NCBI GenBank assembly: GCA_050015495.1
Contig: JBEKBH010000002.1
Location: 62,001-126,000 of the forward strand
Reading direction: 5' to 3'
Source: Palsa-1439 sp050015495
GTDB lineage: Bacteria > Verrucomicrobiota > Verrucomicrobiia > Palsa-1439
Length of the DNA stretch: 64,000 nucleotides
This document shows positions 1-8,711 of this stretch, piece by piece (positions within the stretch are counted from its first letter, which is position 1; every line of letters begins with the position of its first letter). Under the pieces are notes generated by a model. That model did no database searches. It had not been told where the DNA came from and was given only the letters and a program-made list of their open reading frames with translations. A program made the position numbers and the translations under genes.

Positions 1-318
1 ATTGATGCCCACGGCGAATACAACATCGCTGTACGTCTCGCCCGCCAGCAGAATGCCGGGCACGTTGGCGTAGAACATGTTCGTGTCCGCGGTCAGATAG
101 TTCGTGGCCACGCCGGTGAAACTGATTTGGATATCGTTCAGAAAGAGCTCGTTCGTCGTGCACGTATTATTCAACGTGCCGGTGAACACAACCTCATTGC
201 TGAGAGCTCCGGATTGCACGGCCGGTGTCAGGACAAAGGCGAGGTCGGCCCGGGAAACTGCCGGCACGAGCAGGGACGCCAACCACAACAGCCAGAGGAG
301 GGATTTGGTGCGCGCCAT
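1..318 (-). CDS. Secreted protein of unknown function, C-terminal part outside window
   Basis: The visible 106 residues begin with a clear Sec signal peptide: a basic start (MARTKS), a hydrophobic core rich in Leu and Trp, and a likely cleavage after SRA near residue 24. The mature part is Thr/Asn-rich and beta-strand-like, with one cysteine, in the style of PVC surface proteins. The frame stays open to base 1, so the C-terminus is missing and a PEP-CTERM anchor cannot be checked. It starts only 9 bp after the stop of the propeller gene at 328-1899 on the same strand, so the two are probably co-transcribed. I do not recognise the family. Confidence 0.75.
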   Translation of the reverse strand, partial: MARTKSLLWLLWLASLLVPAVSRADLAFVLTPAVQSGALSNEVVFTGTLNNTCTTNELFLNDIQISFTGVATNYLTADTNMFYANVPGILLAGETYSDVVFAVGIN

Positions 319-327
319 GTGCGTTCC

Positions 328-1899
328 TCACTGGCCGATGGCGAACAAGATGGCATCGTTGACGGCGTACACCGTACCGTCGACTCCGATCAGAGTCGGC
401 GTGTAGGCTTCGCCGACCCCGGTCGTCAGTACAAACGTTTCCGAGAGCGTGTTGGAGGTCAAATCCCAGCGGTAGAGTCTGCCGTCCTCACTGTTGGCGA
501 GGATCGATTTGGTGAATGGGTCGATGGCGGCGGTATTGATGCACCATTCCCGGACGCCCGGTTGACCCGTATTGGGCGTGGGACCAAGGATGGTCAGCAC
601 CTCGTTCATCACTGTCGCGCCCGTGATGGGATCGATTTCCGTATGCATGGGATCCAGGACGGCGATCTTGTTGGACCCGTTGCCGCCGATGCCCGGGTCG
701 GAGTAATTATTGTACTTGGTCATCAGCAGATACGACGAACCGCCGTTGTAGGAGGCGACGAGCGAAGCGGGGACGACGGACGCCGTGTCATCCCAACCGA
801 ATGCGCCCGGCGTTTTCAACTGGCTCAACGTACTGTTGAAATGGAGCAACCAGCCGCGATCGTGGTTCACACAACAGGGGTTCTCGAGCACGCCGTAGTA
901 GACGTCGCCGTCGGGGCCGACTGTGGGCGAGGCTGTACCATCGTCGGGCACGTTGGCGTCATTCCCCGGATTCGCCACATCTTTGAGCCGGACGCTGCCG
1001 AGTGGCGCGAGCGTGCGGCTATCCAGGGCACAGAGGTAACCGTATACGCCAAAATCGCCATCGGGATTGGCGTTGTTGACGGCCACGTACAACGTCTTGT
1101 GATCGTTGCCGAGCGCGGGGGTGCAATTCTGGGCGACCTTGACAATGTTCGGGTCGCCGGCCGCGGTGCTGGCGGAAATCCAGGCGCCGGTCCCGCTGGA
1201 GTCAATCCGCGCAACGCCACTGGTCAGATTCAGCGGCGTGGAGCCGGTGACCTGAAATCCGAAGAAGATGTTGCCGTAACGGTCCGACGTAATCGGCGTG
1301 TCGATGTCCACGTTCCCCAGATACGCATTCGTATTGGCAAGGTAGTTTGTCAACCCGTAGAACGCGATCTGGCCGATCACGGGGGCATTCGTCGAATCCG
1401 GTGAATCGCAGTAGTACACCGTCCCGCCGCCGCCAGGGAAATAAAGCCGGTTTTTCGGCGTCAGTGTCGGCGAAAAGCTCGGCGTCCAGTTGTGCGGCGG
1501 CAAAACGTAGTCGGTGGATTGCATCCACTTCAAGGTGCCATTGGTGCCCACATGCGCCTCGATGCGGAATCCGCCGTACGCGCCGGTCTTTACCGGGACA
1601 ATGACGGTATTGGAGCGCGTGATCAGCGGCGAACCATAGTGGATATACAAGTCACCATTGGTCTGTCCCCCCTCATGTTGCGGATCCAAATCCACCGGCG
1701 TTTGCCAGTGAATATTGGCTAGGGGCTGGGACGCCACCGGCGAAAGAGCGCTGTGCTGCGGGTCGTGCGCATAATCACTCCACGGCACGCGAATGCTTTG
1801 CGCCCGCGCATTCGCCGTTGCCAGCAGGCCGCAAACGACTGCAATGCCGAGGACAACCCGCAGTTTGTGCCCAACCAGATTGAGTGAAACCCACTTCAT
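328..1899 (-). CDS. Secreted PQQ-like beta-propeller repeat protein
   Basis: This 523-residue protein has a Sec signal peptide (basic start, hydrophobic stretch about residues 12-30, cleavage near ARA-QS). The rest is built of blades of the PQQ/WD-like type, with recurring patterns such as 'ITRSNTVIVPV', 'SPTVGPDGDVYYG' and 'PTLIGVDGTVYAV', each a short strand, a D-G turn and an aromatic strand. Such propellers are usually periplasmic or surface binding scaffolds, and nothing visible indicates dehydrogenase activity. It is the first gene of a minus-strand pair with the truncated gene at 1-318 and diverges from the gene at 2057. The start is the first Met before the signal peptide. The specific function is unknown. 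Confidence 0.75.
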   Translation of the reverse strand: MKWVSLNLVGHKLRVVLGIAVVCGLLATANARAQSIRVPWSDYAHDPQHSALSPVASQPLANIHWQTPVDLDPQHEGGQTNGDLYIHYGSPLITRSNTVIVPVKTGAYGGFRIEAHVGTNGTLKWMQSTDYVLPPHNWTPSFSPTLTPKNRLYFPGGGGTVYYCDSPDSTNAPVIGQIAFYGLTNYLANTNAYLGNVDIDTPITSDRYGNIFFGFQVTGSTPLNLTSGVARIDSSGTGAWISASTAAGDPNIVKVAQNCTPALGNDHKTLYVAVNNANPDGDFGVYGYLCALDSRTLAPLGSVRLKDVANPGNDANVPDDGTASPTVGPDGDVYYGVLENPCCVNHDRGWLLHFNSTLSQLKTPGAFGWDDTASVVPASLVASYNGGSSYLLMTKYNNYSDPGIGGNGSNKIAVLDPMHTEIDPITGATVMNEVLTILGPTPNTGQPGVREWCINTAAIDPFTKSILANSEDGRLYRWDLTSNTLSETFVLTTGVGEAYTPTLIGVDGTVYAVNDAILFAIGQ

Positions 1900-2003
1900 C
1901 TCGCACCCTCACGCCAATGTTGATGCAAAGACAGCGACCTACAGACCTCGTTCAACATACCGACCGCACGGGGACAGGGCAAGGGAATTTTTTCATCCGG
2001 CCC

Positions 2004-2031
2004 TTGCGGAAGTCGTCATTTTGCGTACAAT
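2004..2031 (+). promoter_or_regulatory. Candidate sigma-70-type promoter for the 2057-6689 operon
   Basis: TTGCGG (2004-2009) and TACAAT (2026-2031) are separated by 16 bp and end 25 bp before the ATG at 2057. It lies in the 157-bp gap between divergent genes and is the best -35/-10 pair I see there. This is pattern matching only. Confidence 0.35.
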
Positions 2032-2056
2032 ACCAACAGCGGGGCAGGGTGGCGTA

Positions 2057-2782
2057 ATGAAATCACGGGTCATTGTTGTTGTCGCTTCTTTGGTTTGCTT
2101 GGCGAGCACCTCGTTGCGGGCTGCGGACGCGCCGCGCGGCGAGCTTCTCGAGTTGCACTCGTGTCAACTCTACATCGGAGGATGCATCGCTTCGTCCGAG
2201 GCTACCCAGGATGGCCGATATCTGATGCGCGTCTGGAGTTTTTCGGGCGGCTCGTATGATGGAACTCCCTTGCGCGGCCTGAATGTGGCGCTCCTCGAGG
2301 CTGCCGACCAGAACTTGGCGGTGACAGGGGTACAGCCGACCGAGTCCATGATCTACCTGCCGCAATCGGCTGATGCCGTTCAATGCGAGGCGCTCCTTCA
2401 CTGGCTGACCGCTGCGAATCCAGAACTCAGCCGCACGAAACTGCGCACGCGCACGGTCCCCATGAAATTCGCCCAAGCGGGCAGCAGCATTTCCTTTGCG
2501 GCCGGCGACTTCATCCAGATCGAAACCAAACCTTTCGAGCCCTGCGGCCTCATCAGTTGCGGTGAATCGCTCTGGTACACGCCTCGGTCGACGGTGATTT
2601 CCTACACCGTTGACGTCACCAGCAAGGCATTCGTCCAGGAGCCCGCGCTGGCGTTGCGATGGGTTGATCACGGTAAAAACAACATCTTTGACTGCCGATT
2701 CGGTGACGGCGCAACTGTCTCGGCTGCCTTTGTCCCACCCGCGTTCGTCTGCGCCGTGGCAAATCATCCATCGCATGAGTGA
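2057..2782 (+). CDS. Secreted DUF1326-like protein
   Basis: The protein is 241 residues with a signal peptide (MKSRV, then a Val/Leu-rich core, cleavage near LRAAD about residue 22). The mature N-terminus reads GELLELHSCQLYIGGCIASS, which puts two cysteines in the Cys...GxC arrangement I associate with DUF1326-type proteins; further cysteines follow. The domain name is a tentative recollection. I placed the start at 2057 because it begins the signal peptide and follows a candidate promoter; a longer frame upstream would have no export signal. Its last 8 bp overlap the next gene, the 2Fe-2S subunit of a molybdenum enzyme, so translation is probably coupled and the protein may support or accompany that enzyme in the periplasm. 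Confidence 0.6.
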   Translation: MKSRVIVVVASLVCLASTSLRAADAPRGELLELHSCQLYIGGCIASSEATQDGRYLMRVWSFSGGSYDGTPLRGLNVALLEAADQNLAVTGVQPTESMIYLPQSADAVQCEALLHWLTAANPELSRTKLRTRTVPMKFAQAGSSISFAAGDFIQIETKPFEPCGLISCGESLWYTPRSTVISYTVDVTSKAFVQEPALALRWVDHGKNNIFDCRFGDGATVSAAFVPPAFVCAVANHPSHE

Positions 2783-3440
2783 ACGCCCACACAACGAGCC
2801 GTTCGATAAAGAAATCAGCCGCCGTTCGTTCCTGAAAGGACTGGGCACGGTTGTCGTCGCCACTGCGGCGGTGCCGGTTGGCGCCGTCGCCGCCGGGACC
2901 GAAGAGATCGCCAAACTGGGGGGCGACCAAACTCTCGGACCGGGTCAGGTTCCCGTCACGCTTCAGGTTAACGGCAAAGCGCTCAAACTGAATCTCGAAC
3001 CTCGCGTGACCCTGCTGGACGCCTTGCGGAATCATTCCGGTCTCACGGGCACAAAAGAAGTCTGCGACCGGGCGACGTGCGGCGCGTGCACGGTCCTCCT
3101 CGACGGCAAGCCGGTCTACTCCTGCATGAAACTGGCCGTCGAAGCCCAGGGACACGACATCACCACCGTCGAAGGTTTGTCCCCGGATGGCAAACTCACC
3201 GATGTGCAACGGTCACTGGTCGATCACGACGCCTCGATGTGCGGTTACTGTACGCCCGGTTTCGTCATGACCGTGACCTCGCTGCTGAAACGCAATCCGC
3301 ACCCGACCGCCGACGAAGTGCGCGTGGCCTGTTCCGGCAATATTTGCCGGTGTGGCACACAACGCCGGATGCTCGCGGCGGTGCTCGACGTGGCCGGCAC
3401 GCCCGTCGCGGAGACAATCGAGGTTATTCGCAATGCTTAG
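2775..3440 (+). CDS. Molybdenum hydroxylase 2Fe-2S subunit with Tat signal (PaoA/XdhC-family small subunit)
   Basis: The 221-residue protein begins with a twin-arginine signal (SRRSFLKGLG, residues 15-24) and an Ala/Val-rich stretch, so the complex is expected to be exported folded. All eight cluster ligands of the xanthine-dehydrogenase small subunit are present: Cys97, 102, 105 and 117 in the plant-ferredoxin-type domain, and Cys156, 159, 191 and 193 in the helical domain (motifs CGYCTPG and CSGNICRCG). It passes electrons from the molybdenum centre to the FAD subunit. The start at 2775 is chosen because it begins the Tat peptide. It overlaps the genes on both sides by 8 bp. A Tat leader on this subunit is the arrangement known from E. 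coli PaoA. Confidence 0.9.
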   Translation: MSERPHNEPFDKEISRRSFLKGLGTVVVATAAVPVGAVAAGTEEIAKLGGDQTLGPGQVPVTLQVNGKALKLNLEPRVTLLDALRNHSGLTGTKEVCDRATCGACTVLLDGKPVYSCMKLAVEAQGHDITTVEGLSPDGKLTDVQRSLVDHDASMCGYCTPGFVMTVTSLLKRNPHPTADEVRVACSGNICRCGTQRRMLAAVLDVAGTPVAETIEVIRNA

Positions 3441-5520
3441 TTGGCCGGCAAAACCAGCCGTAATCGGCGCCAGCACAACGCGCGTCGACGCCCCCGCGAA
3501 GGTCACCGGCGCGGCGAAATATTCGTCCGATGTGCAGCCGAGCGGGTGGTTGTACGGCATGATTTATCGGTCCCGATGGCCGGCGGCGCACGTCACCAGC
3601 ATCAACCTCGACAAGGCCCGCCAGGTTCCCGGCATCAAGGCCGCCGTGGTCGAACGCGAGGGCGCACGGACCGTTCGGTTCTACGGCGAGGAACTGGCGG
3701 CGGTCGCGGGCGTATCGAAACAGGCATGCCTCGACGCGTTGCGCGCCATCGTGGTCGAAGCCACGCCCCTGCCGTTCGTGGTGAAGGAGGAGATCGCGAA
3801 GAATCCCGACTCGCCGCGTGTCTGGCCGGACGCGGCCAATCTCGCCGAACCAAACGTCAAGGAGAAGGGGGACGTCGACAAGGCGTTTGCGGATGCCGCC
3901 GCGGTCGTGGAAGGCTTCTTTACCACGCCGGTCCAGGTTCATCATCCACTCGAAACGCATGGCAACACGGTTTCGGCGACGAACGACGGCGTGACCTGCT
4001 GGGCGTCGACCCAGGGAATTTTCAGCGTGCGCGATGGCCTGGCGTCGTACCTCGATATGTCCCAGGAAAAAGTGCGCGTCATCACCGATTACATGGGCGG
4101 CGGTTTCGGGGCGAAATTCGGCCCCGGCGCGGAGGGCGGTCTGGCCGCGCGCCTTTCCCAGGCCGCTGGGGCTCCCGTCAAATTGATGCTGACCCGCTTC
4201 GACCAATCGCTGGCGGTCGGCAATCGCCCGTCGTCCTTCCAGCACATCCGGCTGGGCGCCAGCGCCGACGGAAAGCTCGTCGCGTTCGACATGGACGCTT
4301 TCGGCACCGCCGGCATCGGCGCGGGTGCGGCATCCGCCGGCGGCGGAGGAGGGTCCGGTTTTCCCGCGCCCTATATCTATGCGGTTCCGAATAGTCGCGT
4401 GAAGCAGGCGGCGGTGGCAATCAATGCGGGACAGGCGCGTGCCTTTCGCGCGCCGGGTCATCCGGTGGCTTCGTTCGGCATGGAATCGATCATGGATGAG
4501 CTGGCGGTGAAACTGAAAATGGATCCGGTCGAACTCCGCCTCAAGAATGACCCGAGCAAGACACGCCAGCGGGAATATCAGATCGGCGCGGAACGATTCG
4601 GTTGGAAGCAAAAGTATAAAGCGCCGGGCTCATCGCCGGGCCCGGTTAAAGTTGGCGTCGGGTGCGCCGGCGCGACGTGGGGTGGCGGCGGTCGCGGATC
4701 GCAGGCGGATGCACAGATCAATCCCGACGGCAGCGTCGAAGTCCGTTGCGGCACGCAGGATCTCGGAACCGGCACACGCACGCTCGTAACCGTCGTTGCG
4801 GCGGAAGTTTTCGGCCTGAAGCCCGAACAAATCACGGCCAGGATTGGCGACACTCAATTCCCGCCCTCCGGCGCCAGCGGCGGCAGTACCACCGCCGCGT
4901 CGGTTTCTCCCGCCGTTTTCGACGCCTGCACGAACGCACTCCAAAAGTTGCAGGAAACGACCGGCGTCGCGGACGCCCGTGGCGCGAACTGGGCTGGCGC
5001 CTGTAAGAAGCTCGGCGTCAACCCGCTCACGGCCCACGGCGAATGGCACGAGGGGCTGTCGTCGAGCGGCGTGGGCGGCGTTCAGTTTGCCGAGGTCGAA
5101 GTCGATACAGAATCCGGGTTTGTGAAGGTCCGCAAGGTCCTGTGCGTGCAGGATTGCGGACTGGTGGTCAACAAGTTGACGTGCGAGACGCTCATCAACG
5201 GCGGCATCATCATGGGCATGGGTTACGCGCTCTATGAGGAACGCGTCATGGACTCCACCACGGGCGTCGTGTTGAACCCGAATTTTGAAACGTACAAGCT
5301 GCCGAATTTCGCCGACGTTCCGGACATCGAAGTCATCCTGATGGAAATGCCGGAGCGCGGCGTGATTGGCGTGGGCGAGCCGTGCACGATCCCGACGGCC
5401 TCCGCCATTGCCAACGCCGTGGCCAACGCGCTCGGCGTCCGCGTCAGCAGCCTGCCGATCACGCCCGCCCGCGTCCTTGCGGCGCTCGGCAAGGCCCTCA
5501 AGCCGGGGGCTGCGGTATGA
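3433..5520 (+). CDS. Molybdenum hydroxylase large subunit (xanthine dehydrogenase/aldehyde oxidase family)
   Basis: The 695-residue protein is the molybdopterin-binding catalytic subunit. Visible family signatures are the N-terminal GASTTRVDAPAKVTGAAKY block, the cofactor loop GGGFGAK (residues 222-228), FRAPGHPVASFGMES, the C-terminal VQDCGLVVN block and the GVGE motif, whose Glu649 should be the catalytic base. It is slightly shorter than the usual 730-770 residues but lacks no major motif. It has no signal peptide of its own, which fits export together with the Tat-tagged 2Fe-2S subunit. The substrate cannot be read from the sequence; periplasmic aldehyde oxidation is the family-based guess. 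The start overlaps the upstream gene by 8 bp. No XdhC/PaoD-like cofactor-insertion gene is present in the window. Confidence 0.9.
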   Translation: MLSWPAKPAVIGASTTRVDAPAKVTGAAKYSSDVQPSGWLYGMIYRSRWPAAHVTSINLDKARQVPGIKAAVVEREGARTVRFYGEELAAVAGVSKQACLDALRAIVVEATPLPFVVKEEIAKNPDSPRVWPDAANLAEPNVKEKGDVDKAFADAAAVVEGFFTTPVQVHHPLETHGNTVSATNDGVTCWASTQGIFSVRDGLASYLDMSQEKVRVITDYMGGGFGAKFGPGAEGGLAARLSQAAGAPVKLMLTRFDQSLAVGNRPSSFQHIRLGASADGKLVAFDMDAFGTAGIGAGAASAGGGGGSGFPAPYIYAVPNSRVKQAAVAINAGQARAFRAPGHPVASFGMESIMDELAVKLKMDPVELRLKNDPSKTRQREYQIGAERFGWKQKYKAPGSSPGPVKVGVGCAGATWGGGGRGSQADAQINPDGSVEVRCGTQDLGTGTRTLVTVVAAEVFGLKPEQITARIGDTQFPPSGASGGSTTAASVSPAVFDACTNALQKLQETTGVADARGANWAGACKKLGVNPLTAHGEWHEGLSSSGVGGVQFAEVEVDTESGFVKVRKVLCVQDCGLVVNKLTCETLINGGIIMGMGYALYEERVMDSTTGVVLNPNFETYKLPNFADVPDIEVILMEMPERGVIGVGEPCTIPTASAIANAVANALGVRVSSLPITPARVLAALGKALKPGAAV

Positions 5521-6479
5521 ACTCGTTCCAATACACCTCCCCGCGCACGGTGGACAACGCCGTTTCCCTCGTCGCGGATCACGGCCGGTTTTTGGCGGGC
5601 GGCATCGACGTGCTGGGCGAAATGAAGGAATACATCGCCAGCCCGCGATTGTTGGTGAACGTGAAGGATTTGCCCGCGACACGCGACATTACACCGGCCG
5701 CCGGCTCGTGGACCATCGGCGCGAACGTCACAATTTCCGAAATCGAGGAGCACGCGGAGCTGAAGCGCGTTTTCCCCGGCCTCCAGCAGGCCGCCGCCGA
5801 GGTCGGTTCGCCGCAGATTCGCAACGTCGCCACGGTCGGCGGCAATCTCGCGCAACATTCGCGGTGCTGGTACTACCGGCATCGCGATATTCAATGCCTG
5901 AAGCGTGGCGGCAACACCTGTTACGCGCGGGAAGGGGATAACCGGTACCACAGTTTGTTCACGGGCAACCCGTGCATCAGCCCGGTCGTGTCGAATCTCG
6001 CCATCGCGCTGGCGGCGCTCGATGCCAAGGTTGTCGTTCGTCGTGGGAAGGACGAGGTCACACTGACGGTTCCCGATTTTTACGCGAAAGCGTGGGACAA
6101 TCCCCAGGCGCACCATTCGCTGGCGCCGACAGACCTGATTCTTCGCGTGGAAATCCCAAACGATGGACGAACCAGCGCGTACAAACAGATCAGCGAGAAG
6201 GCAAGCTTCGATTGGGCATTGGTCAGTTGCGCCGCGGCGGCGAAAGTCAATGGCGGCAAACTCAGCAAGGTCCGCGTGGTCCTCGGGGCGGTTTCGCCGG
6301 TTCCGTACCAGGTCGAGGCCGCGCACGAGTTTCTCGAAGGCAAAGGTCTCACTGACGACGTAGCGATGCGCGCCTCCGAGATCATTTTGAAGGACGCCGT
6401 GCCGCTCGATAATAACGGCTACAAAGTGCCCATTGCGCAGGCGCTCATTCGCCGGACCCTCAAACAGCTTGTGGGGTGA
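5517..6479 (+). CDS. Molybdenum hydroxylase FAD subunit with four-Cys insert (PaoB/YagS-like)
   Basis: The 320-residue protein is the FAD-binding subunit (CoxM/PaoB family): MNSFQYTSPRT start, FLAGGIDVLGEM flavin loop and TVGGNL (residues 106-111). After this motif comes an insert with four cysteines, Cys117, 127, 135 and 153, in the context CWYYRHRDIQC...GNTC...NPCIS. As I recall, E. coli PaoB and the HcrB subunit of 4-hydroxybenzoyl-CoA reductase use a similar insert to hold a [4Fe-4S] cluster, so a cluster is likely here too; simple xanthine dehydrogenases lack it. Its ATG overlaps the TGA of the large subunit. The gene order 2Fe-2S, Mo, FAD differs from paoABC. Confidence 0.88.
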   Translation: MNSFQYTSPRTVDNAVSLVADHGRFLAGGIDVLGEMKEYIASPRLLVNVKDLPATRDITPAAGSWTIGANVTISEIEEHAELKRVFPGLQQAAAEVGSPQIRNVATVGGNLAQHSRCWYYRHRDIQCLKRGGNTCYAREGDNRYHSLFTGNPCISPVVSNLAIALAALDAKVVVRRGKDEVTLTVPDFYAKAWDNPQAHHSLAPTDLILRVEIPNDGRTSAYKQISEKASFDWALVSCAAAAKVNGGKLSKVRVVLGAVSPVPYQVEAAHEFLEGKGLTDDVAMRASEIILKDAVPLDNNGYKVPIAQALIRRTLKQLVG

Positions 6480-6482
6480 ACG

Positions 6483-6689
6483 ATGAACACGAACCCGCCC
6501 GTATGCAAATGTCTTCGCACCAAAAAAATGTTCATCCCCGAGCACGAAGCCGAAGCGCTCACCGAACAGCCCGGGCCGGACGCCGGGGCATTCTACTGGT
6601 GCAACCGTACGCTCAGCGAAATCGGCAGCGACGATAAACCCGCCCACATCCGCACCTGCATTTTTGGCCGGAAATGCTTTGAAGCCTAG
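6483..6689 (+). CDS. Small Cys-rich protein linked to the molybdenum hydroxylase
   Basis: This 68-residue protein starts 3 bp after the FAD-subunit stop and is the last gene of the operon. It has five cysteines: VCKCLRTKKMF near the N-terminus, one at FYWCNRT in the middle, and HIRTCIFGRKCFEA at the C-terminus. There is no signal peptide or membrane segment. The paired cysteines suggest a metal- or cluster-binding or scaffold protein that helps assembly, but this is inference. The tight spacing and uniform codon use argue that it is real. I do not recognise the family. Confidence 0.65.
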   Translation: MNTNPPVCKCLRTKKMFIPEHEAEALTEQPGPDAGAFYWCNRTLSEIGSDDKPAHIRTCIFGRKCFEA

Positions 6690-6734
6690 GCGTCACGCCG
6701 AATTGCCTCTCTCAATGTATCGCCTAACCCGCGT

Positions 6735-6754
6735 CCCGTCAGGGACTTGACGGG
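6735..6754 (+). terminator. Hairpin after the molybdenum hydroxylase operon
   Basis: CCCGTCA-GGGACT-TGACGGG forms a perfect 7-bp stem with a 6-nt loop, 46 bp after the last stop codon and 80 bp before moxR. There is no T-tract, so it may be a factor-dependent terminator or an RNA end-protecting stem. Confidence 0.4.
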
Positions 6755-6834
6755 CCTGCTAGGATTGAACGTGGGTGGCGCAACCCTTGTCAAAATGGTT
6801 GCTTCTGGGTTGTGAACCTCAAGAGGATAAAACA

Positions 6835-7824
6835 ATGGAACAAGGCATCGGTGCGATAAACGAACAGGTCAAACGCGAAAGCGAATTTGTAAGAACGCTG
6901 GTCGGCGAGATCGGCAAGGTCATCGTCGGCCAGAAATATCTCATAGAACGATTGCTGGTCGGATTGTTGGCAGACGGTCACGTCCTCCTCGAAGGCGTGC
7001 CGGGACTGGCCAAGACGTTGTCGGTAAAAACGCTCTCGGCGGCGATCCAAACGTCGTTCCACCGGATCCAGTTCACGCCCGACCTCTTGCCCGCGGACGT
7101 GATCGGCACGCTGATCTACAATCCCAAAGACGGCGAGTTCCGCATCAAGAAAGGGCCGGTGTTCGCCAACCTGATTCTGGCGGACGAAATCAACCGCGCG
7201 CCCGCCAAGGTGCAGAGCGCGTTGCTCGAAGCGATGCAGGAGCGCCAGGTCACGATCGGCGACCAAACGTTCAAGCTGCCGGACCCGTTCCTGGTATTGG
7301 CGACACAGAATCCGATCGAGCAGGAAGGCACCTATCCGTTGCCAGAAGCACAGGTCGACCGGTTCATGCTCAAGCTCTCGATCCAGTATCCGAGCAAGGA
7401 GGAAGAGCGCCAAATCATGGATCGCATGGCGGAGACGGGCAAACAGATCGTCACACAACCCGTGGTCACGCCCGATCAGATCCTCAAGGCGCGCAAGGTG
7501 GTGGACGCGGTCTACATGGACGAGAAGATCAAGAACTACATCGTGGACCTGGTCCATGCGACGCGCGAGCCGGCCGAATACAAGATCGACGTGGCCCGGC
7601 TCATCCAGTATGGCGCGTCTCCGCGCGCAACCATCTACCTGACCGTCGCCTCCAAAGCCTACGCGTTTCTCCAGGGCCGCGGCTACGTCACGCCGCAGGA
7701 CGTGAAGACCATCGGCATGGACGTGTTCCGGCATCGCGTGATCGTCAGTTACGAAGCCGAGGCTGAGGAAATGACCAGCGAAGACGTGGTCAAGCGGATC
7801 TTTGACGAAGTGCCGGTGCCGTAG
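6835..7824 (+). CDS. moxR: MoxR-type AAA+ ATPase
   Basis: The 329-residue protein has the MoxR hallmarks: Walker A GVPGLAKT (residues 54-61), Walker B LILADEINRA with Asp117-Glu118, the sensor region ATQNPIEQEGTYPLPEAQ, and the C-terminal lid. MoxR ATPases act as chaperones that mature or activate partner proteins, typically the von Willebrand factor A (VWA) proteins encoded next to them. It opens an eight-gene operon with DUF58, DUF4381-like and Bat genes. I chose the ATG at 6835, preceded by AGAGGATA as a ribosome site, over an upstream in-frame extension whose sequence is not MoxR-like. Confidence 0.95.
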   Translation: MEQGIGAINEQVKRESEFVRTLVGEIGKVIVGQKYLIERLLVGLLADGHVLLEGVPGLAKTLSVKTLSAAIQTSFHRIQFTPDLLPADVIGTLIYNPKDGEFRIKKGPVFANLILADEINRAPAKVQSALLEAMQERQVTIGDQTFKLPDPFLVLATQNPIEQEGTYPLPEAQVDRFMLKLSIQYPSKEEERQIMDRMAETGKQIVTQPVVTPDQILKARKVVDAVYMDEKIKNYIVDLVHATREPAEYKIDVARLIQYGASPRATIYLTVASKAYAFLQGRGYVTPQDVKTIGMDVFRHRVIVSYEAEAEEMTSEDVVKRIFDEVPVP

Positions 7825-7826
7825 CG

Positions 7827-8711
7827 ATGATCCCGCGCGAGATATTCAAGAAGGTGCGCCAGATCGAAATCCGCACGAACCGGGAGGTCACGGACGTGCT
7901 CGGGGGGCAGTACCATTCCGTCTTCAAGGGCCGGGGCATGGAATTCGAGGAGGTCCGCGAATACCTGCCCGGCGACGAAGTGCGGTCCATCGATTGGAAC
8001 GTCACCGCGCGGTTCGGACATCCATTCATCAAGAAATTCCGCGAGGAACGGGAACTGACCGTGATGCTGGTGGTCGATGTGAGCGCCTCGGGGCAATTCG
8101 GCAGCGTGCGGCAGACGAAGAATGAACTGGCCGCGGAGCTGGCCGCCGTGCTCGCGTTCTCGGCCATCCGCAACAACGACAAGGTCGGCCTGATCATGTT
8201 CACCGACCAGGTGGAAAAATTCGTCCCTCCGAAAAAGGGCCGCCGGCACGTGCTCCGCGTCGTGCGCGAGATTCTCGCGTTTCAACCGCGGGGCCGCGGG
8301 ACGGACCTTCAACGGGCGCTCGATTACCTCAGCCGCGTCCAGCCACGGCGGGCGGTGACGTTTGTGGTGTCGGATTTTCAGGTGACCGACGAGGAGTCGG
8401 TCCGCAAAAAACTGCGCGTGGCCAGCAAGCGGCATGACGTCATCGCGTTGAGCCTGCGCGACCCGCGTGAAGAGGAATTGCCCGCGGTCGGCTTGGTCGA
8501 ACTCCTCGACGCCGAGACAGGCGAGCGGGCGTTGGTCGATACGTTCAACCGGACGGTCCGCGACGAGTTTGCCGCCAAGGCGCGGCTGCGGCTCGAGGCG
8601 CTACGCCGATTGTTGCGGTCGGCGAACGTGGACCAGGTGGAAATCCGCTCGGACGCGGACTACGTGCTGCCGTTGATTCAGTTTTTCAGCATGCGCGGGC
8701 GACGAATCTGA
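7827..8711 (+). CDS. DUF58 domain protein with VWA-like fold
   Basis: The 294-residue cytoplasmic protein contains the DUF58 signature (GRGMEFEEVREYLPGDE followed by RSIDWNVTAR, about residues 35-61) and a VWA-like segment whose metal-site motif DVSAS (residues 84-88) keeps the D-x-S-x-S pattern. DUF58 proteins regularly pair with MoxR ATPases. It starts 2 bp after the moxR stop and its TGA overlaps the next ATG, so translation is coupled. The biochemical role in the complex is not known. Confidence 0.92.
   Translation: MIPREIFKKVRQIEIRTNREVTDVLGGQYHSVFKGRGMEFEEVREYLPGDEVRSIDWNVTARFGHPFIKKFREERELTVMLVVDVSASGQFGSVRQTKNELAAELAAVLAFSAIRNNDKVGLIMFTDQVEKFVPPKKGRRHVLRVVREILAFQPRGRGTDLQRALDYLSRVQPRRAVTFVVSDFQVTDEESVRKKLRVASKRHDVIALSLRDPREEELPAVGLVELLDAETGERALVDTFNRTVRDEFAAKARLRLEALRRLLRSANVDQVEIRSDADYVLPLIQFFSMRGRRI

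Noticed and set aside
127..1404. Plus-strand open frame of 425 codons
   Set aside because: It is antisense to the propeller gene and gives an Arg/Gly-rich protein without domains, while the minus strand gives a signal peptide and regular blades.
6775..6791. Sigma-54 promoter before moxR (TGGCGC-N5-TTGT)
   Set aside because: The essential -12 GC reads GT and the spacing match alone is weak.
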